This document shows, in pieces, positions 24,612 through 32,424 of a DNA stretch of 43,520 nucleotides; within the stretch, counting starts at the first letter, position 1, and each line of letters opens with the position of its first letter. The stretch is from Ignavibacteriota bacterium. Its GTDB lineage: Bacteria; Bacteroidota; Ignavibacteria; UBA10030; SZUA-254. The notes beneath the pieces are model-generated. The model did no database searches. It was given only the letters and a program-made list of their open reading frames with translations, and was not told the origin of the DNA. The position numbers and the translations under genes were made by a program. The stretch is from assembly GCA_025358305.1 (NCBI GenBank), contig JANYJZ010000019.1:1-43520 (forward strand). The letters are read 5' to 3'.

Positions 24612-25199
24612 TCACTCCAAGTTGTAGTGCGCCTCGATGCCGATATTGATATCCACGTCGTCCCCGAGGAGCATTCCGCCCTGGTCGGCCAACCTATTCC
24701 AGATGATGCCGAAGTCCTTCCGGTTGATCTTGAACGAGCTTGAAAACCCGGCCACCATCTTCCCGGGCTCTCCGCCGACGCCAAGCACCTCGAAGGGCAC
24801 GACGATCGTCTTGGTGGTTCCGCGAATGGTCAGATTTCCTTCGATGAAGAGGCTGTTCTCCTTCCGGAACGCTTTCGTGCTCTTGAACGACATCGTCGGG
24901 AACGAATCTGCCATGAAGAAGTTCGCGCTTCGGAGATCTCCGTCCCTCCGCTCGTTGTCCGTGGTCACGCTCGCCATCTCGACGCTGAGATCGACTGTGA
25001 TCTTTTCAGGGGCGGTCGGGTCGAACTGGATCATGCCTTTGAATCTCGTGAATCTGCCGTTGACCTTTGAATAGATATGCCGGATGCTGAATGAAACGTT
25101 GGAATGGCTTGCGTCGATCTTGTACGGGTCCGCGAGCGAACGGCCGGTCGATGCGAAGCAGAGAAGCGCGAAGCAGAGCGCGCGGAGAGTGTACTTCAT
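24612..25199 (-). CDS. YceI-family periplasmic protein
   Basis: 195 residues. A signal peptide (about 1-22, ending GRSLAD) precedes the lipocalin-like YceI domain: YKIDASHSNVSFSIRHIYSKV, quoted here as ASHSNVSFSIRH, FNGR-type strand, ADSFPTMSFKST, GNLTIRGTTKTIVVPFE and FKINRKDFGIIWN are the family's successive conserved strands. YceI proteins bind isoprenoid quinone-like lipids in the periplasm. The frame is open to 25286, but AGGG eight bases before the ATG at 25199 and the signal peptide fix that start. No promoter of the usual form is visible in the 87-base spacer, so it may be transcribed with the glycosyltransferases upstream. Confidence 0.93.
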   Translation of the reverse strand: MKYTLRALCFALLCFASTGRSLADPYKIDASHSNVSFSIRHIYSKVNGRFTRFKGMIQFDPTAPEKITVDLSVEMASVTTDNERRDGDLRSANFFMADSFPTMSFKSTKAFRKENSLFIEGNLTIRGTTKTIVVPFEVLGVGGEPGKMVAGFSSSFKINRKDFGIIWNRLADQGGMLLGDDVDINIGIEAHYNLE

Positions 25200-25286
25200 G
25201 GGTAATTCCCTTTCATTGCATGACGATGAGGTATGATGCCGTCTGACACGGCTCGCGACGGGAACGGCGGCTTCCGGCTTTGACAC

Positions 25287-26459
25287 TCACGAACCGAGCC
25301 CTTTGACCGGCGCGTTTTCCCGGAGGCGAAGAATCTCGCCGACGATCCTTCCGAGGTCGATCAGCTGAACGCATTCCAGTGCGTAGGGGCACTCGTGTTT
25401 CCAACAGGGGGAGCAGGCCAGGCCCTCGGGAACGAGTTTCATCCCGCGCCCGAACAGATCGATCTCTTGAGAACAGCTCACACCGAACCACACGATGACA
25501 TGCTTCTTGAGTGCGATCGCGACATGCATACCAAAGGAATCCCCGCTGACGACGACATCGCAGAGGTCTTCAAAGCATATTCCGCGACGCACGCCTTCGG
25601 TCGAGGGCGTGTTCAGCACCGAAGGTCCTCCTTGACGGGCGATCTCCGCGTTACGCTGGGTGTCTTCCGGTCCTCCGAGTAGCAGGACCCTGATGTCGGG
25701 ATGCTCGGCGAGCGCCTTGATGAGGACGACGTGCTGGTCGACCGACATCTTCTTATTCGGATAGAGGAGCGAGCAGCCCGTATTCAGCCCGACGACCAGC
25801 CGGGCGCCGTGAAGCTTGTGCTCCCTACGGTACTGGTCGCAATAGAACCGTTCTTCCTTCGACAGCGCGAGGATGTATTCCTCCCGGTCATACGGCAACC
25901 CGACGGCCTCCGCGAGGAGCTGCGTATTCGGCTTTTGGTTCACGCGGAATTTCAAATTGTCGTCCAGACCGAGACGGTAGTTGTATTCCGCCTCGCGATT
26001 GAGGGGCACGATCACGCCGCGCTCGTTCACGCCGTAACCGACCTTCTTCTTCGCCGACAGGAGCGACACGAACGACCCCGCCCGGACGGACTTGTCGACA
26101 TTGATAAGGAGGTCGAACTGGAGGGCCTGCAAGATCATCCAGCTTTCCGCTTCCCATGCGTACGCCTTGTCGATGAACGGGTTTTCCTTCAGAAGCGGGA
26201 GCGCGTTCTTCAGGGTGATCCAATGTATCGTGCTCTTCGGATACTTTCGTTTCAGCGCCGGGAGCAGGGTCGTGGTCACAAGAATATTGCCCATCGCCTC
26301 GAGGTTGACGATGAGGATCTCCTTCCCGCGCGGACGAGGATCTGTGCATGCCTCAAGGCACGTCGTCCCCGGATGGCACGGCTTGTACCCGGTAAAATGG
26401 AGGCAATCCGGGATCGACAACCGGCGGGGTCGCCGGCGAGGCGCTTTCGTTCGTTTCAT
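25287..26459 (-). CDS. glycosyltransferase family 9 with Cys clusters
   Basis: About 390 residues, heptosyltransferase-like GT-B enzyme of lipopolysaccharide or surface-glycan synthesis. The GT9 core begins at EILIVNLEAMGNILVTT; the sugar-nucleotide site region is VVGLNTGCSLLYPNKKM and later VVSGDSFGMHVAIAL. A basic N-terminal extension carries four Cys (C19, C28, C34, C38 in DCLHF...KPCHPGTTCLEAC), and the C-terminal end has a second group (CSPCWKHECPYALEC); both clusters look like metal or Fe-S sites and occur in some GT9 relatives. The ATG at 26459 lies six bases past the previous gene's stop; the frame extends farther into that gene but that part is not GT9-like. Confidence 0.88.
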   Translation of the reverse strand: MKRTKAPRRRPRRLSIPDCLHFTGYKPCHPGTTCLEACTDPRPRGKEILIVNLEAMGNILVTTTLLPALKRKYPKSTIHWITLKNALPLLKENPFIDKAYAWEAESWMILQALQFDLLINVDKSVRAGSFVSLLSAKKKVGYGVNERGVIVPLNREAEYNYRLGLDDNLKFRVNQKPNTQLLAEAVGLPYDREEYILALSKEERFYCDQYRREHKLHGARLVVGLNTGCSLLYPNKKMSVDQHVVLIKALAEHPDIRVLLLGGPEDTQRNAEIARQGGPSVLNTPSTEGVRRGICFEDLCDVVVSGDSFGMHVAIALKKHVIVWFGVSCSQEIDLFGRGMKLVPEGLACSPCWKHECPYALECVQLIDLGRIVGEILRLRENAPVKGLGS

Positions 26460-26464
26460 TTGAT

Positions 26465-27499
26465 CTAGCCGTGTTCCTGAAGAAGATGATGACGGTCCAC
26501 AAACTTCCTGCAAGCTTCCGCCACGTCGAGAGGCGAGAGTTCCGCCATGCAGGGATTTGCGATCGGACACGTCGTGAGATTGCAACCAAGGCAGAGCAGT
26601 CGCCGGTTTTGGACGATCGCGTGGAGCGTGTTGAACGGCCCTTGAAGCTCGGGCTGCGTCGGACCGAACAACGCCACGACGGGCGTTCCGACCGCCGCTC
26701 CGATGTGCATCGGCCCGGAATCATTCGTGACGAGAAGGGAACAGCGGCCGAGGATCGCGGCCAGCTCCTTCAGCGTCGACGGAGGTATGAGCGTACACGA
26801 GGACGTCATCGCCTCCCGAATCCGCTCGGCTTCCGGGCGTTCGCCCGGACCCCACAGGACGACGACCGCCGCATTCCATTCCCGGGCAAGCATTCCTCCG
26901 AGCGTTGCAAATTGATCCGTCCCCCACCGCTTCGACGGCCAGCCGCCGCCAGGGTTCAATGCGACGACGAAGCTTCCCTCGAGTCCGGCCTCCCGAAAGA
27001 ACTTCTCTGCATGAGCGGTAGAGTCGGCGTCCATCGGGAACACGACCTTACGGGACACGATGGGGATCCCCAAAGCCCGGAGCGCATCGAGATTGAACTC
27101 CGTGTTGTGTTCGGCGCCGCCGCGGGGCTCCACGACCGTCGTGTAGCAGTGTTTTCTCCAGCCGAACCGGTAACCGACACGCTCAGGAGCGCCGCTGAAG
27201 AAGGCGATAAGCGCGCTGCGGGGATTGCCGAAGAGGTCAATGACCAGGTCATACTGCCTCTGCCGGACCCGCCGCAGGAGTTCAAGGGCGGTTTCACCTT
27301 TCGGGTCGAACACAACGACCGATGAGAGATCGGAGTTGCCCGTGAGGACATCGGCGCTCAGACGTTCGGTGAGCATGTCGATCTCGGCCGCCGGATAGGC
27401 TGCGCGAAGGTTCGAAAGAACGACCGTCGACAGGAGGACATCGCCGATCGCACGGAGCTTGATAACGAGAATTTTCTGGGCTTGCGGAGGTCGTTCCAT
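26465..27499 (-). CDS. glycosyltransferase family 9 (heptosyltransferase-like)
   Basis: 344 residues. The GT9 signature KILVIKLRAIGDVLLSTVVL opens the N-domain; FVVALNPGGGWPSKRWGTD is the start of the C-domain and LLVTNDSGPMHIGAAVGTPVVALFG the nucleotide-sugar site. It should add heptose or a related sugar to the inner core of lipopolysaccharide on the cytoplasmic face. The C-terminus has the CLGCNLTTCPIANPCM Cys group. It leads a two- or three-gene operon with the second GT9 and perhaps YceI, from the promoter at 27535-27565. Confidence 0.92.
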   Translation of the reverse strand: MERPPQAQKILVIKLRAIGDVLLSTVVLSNLRAAYPAAEIDMLTERLSADVLTGNSDLSSVVVFDPKGETALELLRRVRQRQYDLVIDLFGNPRSALIAFFSGAPERVGYRFGWRKHCYTTVVEPRGGAEHNTEFNLDALRALGIPIVSRKVVFPMDADSTAHAEKFFREAGLEGSFVVALNPGGGWPSKRWGTDQFATLGGMLAREWNAAVVVLWGPGERPEAERIREAMTSSCTLIPPSTLKELAAILGRCSLLVTNDSGPMHIGAAVGTPVVALFGPTQPELQGPFNTLHAIVQNRRLLCLGCNLTTCPIANPCMAELSPLDVAEACRKFVDRHHLLQEHG

Positions 27500-27534
27500 G
27501 ACACCGACAATTCAATCGTTCGCACAATGATATG

Positions 27535-27565
27535 CAATATAGAAAATCGGCGGCTCGCATTCAAT
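27535..27565 (-). promoter_or_regulatory. promoter of the glycosyltransferase operon
   Basis: ATTG (27565-27562), 20 bases, TATATTG (27541-27535) on the minus strand; 35 bases before the ATG at 27499. Confidence 0.7.
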
Positions 27566-27596
27566 CGTCGGCCCTGCCGTTCGGCGCTCCACAGGC

Positions 27597-28994
27597 TCAC
27601 GAGCCCGAGACAAGAGGTTCGAAGATCGCGTCGTCGCAGGCCACCTCGAAGAATTCGCGGTGTATCGAACGCACCGTATCATCGACGGCCGACCCCGAGA
27701 CGACAAAGCTGAGGTTGGATCGGGATGCGCCGAACGAGATCGTGGTGATCGGTACCGCCGCGACGGCGGTGAACAGCCTCCCGAGGACGTATGACGCGCC
27801 GCGGATATCCGTCCCGACGAGGCAGACGATCGCCTGATCGTAAAAGACGTTGATCGTCCCGATCTCGTCGAGGTCGAGCACGATAGCGTCGATGGGATTC
27901 TTCGCGTCAAGAACGAGAGAAGCGCTGTACTCTGATGTGGCTGTCATACCCGCGACTACACCGTGCTTCGTGAGGACGCTGTAGATGTGCTCCCAAAAAA
28001 TATACTGGCTGTATCGTTTCAGCGGCGTGATCGTCACAACGACCATATCCCTCTTGTATGCGACAGACTTCACCGTCGCCGGCGGCGAGGAACGCGCCGC
28101 ACTCACGCGGGAGCCGGTAGCGTGGGGCTTACGCGTGTTGAAAATGTGGATCGCGATGTCGTGCTCGAGCGCGGGCAGCATCGTGCTCGGGTGGAGCACC
28201 TTCGCGCCGAAGTACGAGAGCTCGAAGGCCTCCTCGAACGTCAACTCGCGGATCTTTCTGGGTGAGGCGACGAGTCGGGGATCGGCGGTAAGGACCCCGT
28301 CGACGTCCGTCCAGATCTGTATCTCTTCGACCCGAAGTGCAGCACCGATGATCGACGCCGAGAAGTCGGAACTTTCCCGCCCCATGGTCGCCCGGTGACC
28401 CGTCGGAGAGACCCCGATAAAGCCTTGCGTCACGGGGACCTTCCCCTCCGCCAACAGCGGGACAGCGAGCGCTTCGAGCCGCTCCCGCACGGACTGCATC
28501 ATCGGGATGGCACGTCCATAATTGCCGTCGGTCAGCATGAAGTCCTTCGTGTCGAGCCAGACTGCGTCGATGCCGTGCTCCTGGAGCGCGGCGGCGACGA
28601 CACGGGAGGAAAGGAGTTCGCCGTAGCAGTAGAATGCGTCGAGTGTACGCGGCGTAAGCTCGCGCAGGATGGCGACGCCTTTCACCAGGGCCCGCAGCTC
28701 CTCAAGAGATCCCTCTAGGATCCGACGGAGGTTCAGATGCCGTTGGCGATCCTTCACGAGCTCATCGATCATCCGGTAATGCCGATCGAACAGTCTCAGA
28801 AGCCCGTCGTACGCCTCTGTTTCTCTCCCTTCCGAGGCGGATCTCCCCGCCTGCTCGAGCACGTTGGTCGCTTGCGCGATCGCCGAGATGATGACGATCG
28901 GCCTTCGCGCCTTGTGGGCAGCGACGATGTCGACGACGCCCGCAACGGCGGGCGCATCCTGCACCGACGTCCCACCGAACTTCATTGTGATCAT
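27597..28994 (-). CDS. lysC: aspartate kinase
   Basis: 465 residues, catalysing ATP-dependent phosphorylation of aspartate, first step to Lys, Thr, Met and diaminopimelate. MKFGGTSV (4-11) is the nucleotide-binding opening; GRESSDFSASIIGAAL and IWTDVDGVLTADPR are the family's kinase-domain motifs, and FGAKVLHPSTMLPA the C-terminal kinase part. Two ACT domains follow from about residue 310 (VVVTITPL and later CLVGTDIRG), the likely site of feedback inhibition. It is the monofunctional form with no homoserine dehydrogenase. AGGAG five bases before the ATG at 28994 supports that start over the in-frame ATG three codons on. Confidence 0.95.
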   Translation of the reverse strand: MITMKFGGTSVQDAPAVAGVVDIVAAHKARRPIVIISAIAQATNVLEQAGRSASEGRETEAYDGLLRLFDRHYRMIDELVKDRQRHLNLRRILEGSLEELRALVKGVAILRELTPRTLDAFYCYGELLSSRVVAAALQEHGIDAVWLDTKDFMLTDGNYGRAIPMMQSVRERLEALAVPLLAEGKVPVTQGFIGVSPTGHRATMGRESSDFSASIIGAALRVEEIQIWTDVDGVLTADPRLVASPRKIRELTFEEAFELSYFGAKVLHPSTMLPALEHDIAIHIFNTRKPHATGSRVSAARSSPPATVKSVAYKRDMVVVTITPLKRYSQYIFWEHIYSVLTKHGVVAGMTATSEYSASLVLDAKNPIDAIVLDLDEIGTINVFYDQAIVCLVGTDIRGASYVLGRLFTAVAAVPITTISFGASRSNLSFVVSGSAVDDTVRSIHREFFEVACDDAIFEPLVSGS

Positions 28995-29034
28995 GGATCT
29001 CCTGTCAGCGCTAATCGTTCGTTGGAAAGTGGTT

Positions 29035-29065
29035 CAATATAGCAAGGGAACGAGAGAGTCGCAAC
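29035..29065 (-). promoter_or_regulatory. promoter of lysC
   Basis: GTTG (29065-29062), 20 bases, TATATTG (29041-29035) on the minus strand; 40 bases before the ATG at 28994. No attenuator-like leader peptide is visible in the short leader. Confidence 0.7.
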
Positions 29066-29137
29066 AAGATTTTGGAGGAAGGGCGCCGCGAGCGCGGCCC
29101 AGGGGCGTTAGAAGATCGTTCATTCGCCGACGACGTG

Positions 29138-29272
29138 TCACTTCGGCTTCTTTTGATGAAGAAAATTATCCTTTCGCCGCTTATTGATCAGGACCACAAG
29201 GTAGATCAAGACAACGAGGACCACGATCCCTATGAGGATGATGTTCCAGCCTAGAAATTGCATCTCTTCCAT
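29138..29272 (-). CDS. small single-span membrane protein, hypothetical
   Basis: 44 codons from the ATG at 29272 (41 from that at 29263). The product starts MQFLGWNIILIGIVVLVV (after the second Met), has one strongly hydrophobic helix of about 20 residues and a basic tail (NKRRKDNF ... QKKPK) that would stay in the cytoplasm. It resembles small membrane accessory proteins in length and topology, but I recognise no family. The reading frame matches what a real membrane peptide looks like, while both flanks are non-coding. No standard promoter was found; it may be read from the PAS-GAF gene upstream. Confidence 0.5.
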   Translation of the reverse strand: MEEMQFLGWNIILIGIVVLVVLIYLVVLINKRRKDNFLHQKKPK

Positions 29273-29405
29273 AGCGCGCACCGTTTGTTGTCGAGAAACC
29301 TTTCTTCCTCTCTCATCCTACGAGCCCTCGGGGACGGAGTTACAGCGAACGGCCGAACGTTCATATCGCCTGGTCCGCTCTCGCGCAACGCACGCGAATC
29401 CGAGT

Positions 29406-30875
29406 TCACCTCATCGGCGGCGGCGTCTCCCGAGAAAGCCTTCTGCCGCCGGCGCGCAGTCCGTCCCTCTTCACCTGCGCCGAGCGGGACCCCGGAATGG
29501 AGGGTGGGCGAAGAACACGGCGCGTCTCCTCCGGCATGAGCTTCAGTTCGTGGTGGAGCTGAGCGTTCTCCAGCGCCACCGTCGCGGCGTCAGCGAAAGA
29601 CCGGACGATGTTGGCCTCTTCCTCGATGAACTCCGGGTCACGGTTACGGGCGACAACCAGGATCCCGAAGATCGAATTCCGTCCCTTCAAAGGAACGGCG
29701 ATGAAGTGTTCTTTCTCCGGCCGCATCCCCTTCGGGTAGCGCGACCTGGGATCAAGCTGCGCGTTATTGACCCAGACCATTTTCCCGGAGATGGCCGCCA
29801 TGCCGAGGATGCCGACCCCGATCGGAAGCGGAAACTTCGCGAGCCGTCGGGAGAACGGGGTCTGTTTTGAAAGGGTATGGGCGAAGAACAATTCACGGTC
29901 GGGGTCGTAAAGGTAGATGCCCGCGAGATCGTGCCCGACGAGATTCTTGATGCCCGTCGTGATCGCCTTGAAGATGAGGTCGACATCGGCGTTGTTCAGC
30001 ACGAACGCGTTGATCTCCTGCAGGGTCTGGAGGCGCTGCGCTTTCCTTTTGACCTCGAGCTGGAGACGGTAGAGCTGATCCGACGCGCGCCTGGCCTCTT
30101 GTGCGTACTGCACATCGGTCACGTCCCTCACGTTCATGACGATCTTCGACGTCGCCCTGCCGTTATTCCGGAACGGGGCCAGGCCGAGGCTGACGATCGC
30201 GGTCGACCCGTCCTTCCGCTGGACAGCGATGAGGTGGTTGCTCAGGGATCGTTCCTTGAGAAAGAGCCTGAGTGCGGTCCTCATCCTTTCGGCGTTGACA
30301 AGATCCGTCCAGGGGTACGGGAGCGTGGTCCCGACCACGTCACGCTTATCGTAGCCGAGCTTTCGCGCGTAGGCGTCATTGCACATGAGGACAGCGCCTT
30401 GTTGTGAGCAGACGGCGACACCATCTTCCATGGATTCGCAGATGGACAGGAGCCGGCCATACTCCTCCCATGGCCTCTGGGAGCGTTCATGCTGGACTCG
30501 TGCATCCTTTCCGACGGAGAGAAGGCCTGCCGGTTCGCCGCGTGAATCATAAATCAGCTCGATAGACAGATCGACGTCGACCGGGCTGCCGTCCTTCGCA
30601 CGCAATGCCAAGCTTCCATGCCATGGTCTCTTCGCCTTCGCCAATCGTTCGATGAGCCCTGCGTGCGATCTTGCCTGCTTCTCGCCGAAGAGGCGGCGTA
30701 TGGGCGCGCCGAGGAGCTCATTTCGATCGAATCCCGCGATCCCCGCCGCGCCATCGTTCACGAAGATGATATTCTGTCGGAGATCCGTGAGAATGACGAG
30801 GTCCTGCGTTGACGACGCCAAAGCAAGAAATGGTCTCTCAAAACGAAGGCCGGTCAGAGAAGGGATTGGGCTCAT
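29406..30875 (-). CDS. PAS-PAS-GAF sensor protein without an output domain
   Basis: 489 residues, cytoplasmic. A first PAS domain (about 18-128, LVILTDLRQNIIFVNDGAAG, ending with the PAC-like GLLSVGKDARVQ), a second PAS domain (about 140-255, ICESMEDGVAVCSQQGAVLM), a coiled coil (about 262-290) and a GAF domain (about 290-440, FKAITTGIKNLVGHDLAGIYL) are recognisable. After the GAF helix (VALENAQLHHELKLM) only some 45 low-complexity, Arg/Pro-rich residues remain: no kinase, GGDEF, phosphatase or DNA-binding domain. It may be a partner for another regulator or a truncated gene. AGGAA before the ATG at 30875 supports that start. Confidence 0.85.
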   Translation of the reverse strand: MSPIPSLTGLRFERPFLALASSTQDLVILTDLRQNIIFVNDGAAGIAGFDRNELLGAPIRRLFGEKQARSHAGLIERLAKAKRPWHGSLALRAKDGSPVDVDLSIELIYDSRGEPAGLLSVGKDARVQHERSQRPWEEYGRLLSICESMEDGVAVCSQQGAVLMCNDAYARKLGYDKRDVVGTTLPYPWTDLVNAERMRTALRLFLKERSLSNHLIAVQRKDGSTAIVSLGLAPFRNNGRATSKIVMNVRDVTDVQYAQEARRASDQLYRLQLEVKRKAQRLQTLQEINAFVLNNADVDLIFKAITTGIKNLVGHDLAGIYLYDPDRELFFAHTLSKQTPFSRRLAKFPLPIGVGILGMAAISGKMVWVNNAQLDPRSRYPKGMRPEKEHFIAVPLKGRNSIFGILVVARNRDPEFIEEEANIVRSFADAATVALENAQLHHELKLMPEETRRVLRPPSIPGSRSAQVKRDGLRAGGRRLSRETPPPMR

Positions 30876-31005
30876 GAGGTTCCTATGCTAGCGATCGTTC
30901 GAAATAGTCATTGAAGAGCACGGAGGACCCGTCTGCGACGGGAATACCAATGCGAGGGCCGCTTCTCTGGACATGCTGCGGACCAGATCGGCCTCAAGGA
31001 GTCCG

Positions 31006-31347
31006 TTACTTTCCGTTCAGTTCATCCATGAAGGCGACGCCTCGCCTGAGATGGGGGATGACGATCGATCCGCCGACCGTAAGGGCGACGCTGAAGATCT
31101 CGAACATTTCTTCTTCGGACACGCCGAGTTCGATGCACTTCTGGATGTGATACGAGATGCAGTCATCGCATCGCAGCACCATGGAACTCGCCAGGCCGAG
31201 CATTTCCTTCGTCCGGGCATCGAGCTTCCCAGCTTCGTAAGTGAGCGTATCGACGCCGAAAAAACGTTTGATCGCACGGTTCTCCGTGCCGAGGATGCGT
31301 TCGTTCATCTTCTGACGAAAGGATTGAAAGTCCTCTACGCGGCTCAT
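31006..31347 (-). CDS. AhpD-like carboxymuconolactone decarboxylase-family protein
   Basis: 113 residues, one domain of the AhpD/CMD fold. The redox motif RCDDCISYHIQKCIELG has the CxxC and downstream His of the peroxidase-type members, so a thiol-based peroxidase or disulfide role is more likely than decarboxylation. The length is normal for the single-domain group. It has its own promoter at 31392-31422. A GC-rich low-complexity stretch (about 31430-31495) separates it from the methyltransferase. Confidence 0.92.
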   Translation of the reverse strand: MSRVEDFQSFRQKMNERILGTENRAIKRFFGVDTLTYEAGKLDARTKEMLGLASSMVLRCDDCISYHIQKCIELGVSEEEMFEIFSVALTVGGSIVIPHLRRGVAFMDELNGK

Positions 31348-31391
31348 CGTCGTTCGCAGTTGTGTCGTTGGGAATGAAAGGAAACTTGAGT

Positions 31392-31422
31392 CAATGTACC
31401 TGTTGGAGGAGAGAAAGTCAAG
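31392..31422 (-). promoter_or_regulatory. promoter of the AhpD-like gene
   Basis: CTTG (31422-31419), 20 bases, TACATTG (31398-31392) on the minus strand; 44 bases before the ATG at 31347. Confidence 0.7.
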
Positions 31423-31503
31423 ACCGGAACACGCGGCGCGCGGGACGCGGTGCGCGGGAGGACGCGCGCGCGGAAGAAGCCTTACGTCAGGTGTGGGAGG
31501 AGC

Positions 31504-32361
31504 CTAGGAGATTCGCTTGTAGATCCCGGTGTACACCCAGCCAGCGTAGCTGAAGTATGGGATGGAGATCCGCCGGAAGGCATTCTCCAAGAACAGCTCC
31601 AGGCTGAAGAGAAAGCTTTCGGGGATGAATTTCAGCCGGCGCAGGAGGCGAAATTCATATCCGTACGTCATCGCGTCCACTTTGCGGAAATTCGGATGCG
31701 CGATCATCGGTTCGTACTTCCAAAGATTGTACGACTTGAAGTGGAATTGACGGTTCTTGAGCATCCATGCGTTCGGCATGGCGTAGGCGGGACGCGTCTC
31801 ATCCTTTGTCGCCCGCGATCCGGCGAAGAAATCCTTGATGCTCTTGCGCCACGCGTAGTCAAAATCCGACGAAGAATACATGTTCGTCAGGTTGACGAGG
31901 AGATATCCGCCCGGCTTTACGATCCGCTTCAGTTCGACAAGGGCCTTTTCATCGCGCAGGAGGTACCCGAGTACGCCGATGCAGATCACGAGGTCGAACT
32001 CATCATCCTTGAACGGCAGCTTCTCCACCTCGCCCTGGAAGAGGTGGATGCGGTCCGGATGCTGGTCCGCGTGAAGCAGCTTTTTGCACGTCTCCACCAT
32101 CTCGCTGGAGATGTCGACGCCGTAACAGTCAAAGCCCCTCTTGAAGAACTCTTGAAGGTAGACGCCTGAACCGCAGCCGATATCGAGCGCTTTGCCGATC
32201 TTGAGGTCGGGAAGGCTGTCGATCATCTCGAGGGCGTACTGCTTCCTCCGGTTGATGACGCGGGAAAAGTAGGTATCCTCGCTATGATACAGATCCCCCT
32301 GCCAACCCTTGCTCTCGTCAAAATATGTCGTGACGCGTTTTTTTTGCTCGTCGATTTCCAT
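31504..32361 (-). CDS. class I SAM-dependent methyltransferase
   Basis: 285 residues. The SAM-binding loop is ALDIGCGSGVYLQEF (motif I), followed by CYGVDISSEMVE and the acidic FDLVICIGVLGYL (motif post-I/II). The C-terminal ~90 residues do not match a family I can name, and hydrophobic helices near the end suggest membrane association. The substrate is unknown. It follows the ATP-grasp gene on the same strand by 63 bases, and such pairs occur in natural-product or surface-glycan clusters. No promoter of the usual form is seen in the spacer, so co-transcription with the ATP-grasp gene is likely. Confidence 0.9.
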   Translation of the reverse strand: MEIDEQKKRVTTYFDESKGWQGDLYHSEDTYFSRVINRRKQYALEMIDSLPDLKIGKALDIGCGSGVYLQEFFKRGFDCYGVDISSEMVETCKKLLHADQHPDRIHLFQGEVEKLPFKDDEFDLVICIGVLGYLLRDEKALVELKRIVKPGGYLLVNLTNMYSSSDFDYAWRKSIKDFFAGSRATKDETRPAYAMPNAWMLKNRQFHFKSYNLWKYEPMIAHPNFRKVDAMTYGYEFRLLRRLKFIPESFLFSLELFLENAFRRISIPYFSYAGWVYTGIYKRIS

Positions 32362-32424
32362 CGTTATCGCTCGCGTTGAGAGTTCGGAATTCTTCCCGGG
32401 CTTGAGCCCGGTCCAGCGTGTGTG

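Noticed and set aside
31430-31495. GC-rich alternating stretch as a regulatory element or small RNA
   Set aside because: Low-complexity CG/GC repeats with no defined stem, terminator or promoter.
32396-32411. Hairpin CCGGGCT-TG-AGCCCGG between the ATP-grasp and methyltransferase genes as terminator
   Set aside because: The loop is two bases and there is no T tract, so I do not call it a terminator.
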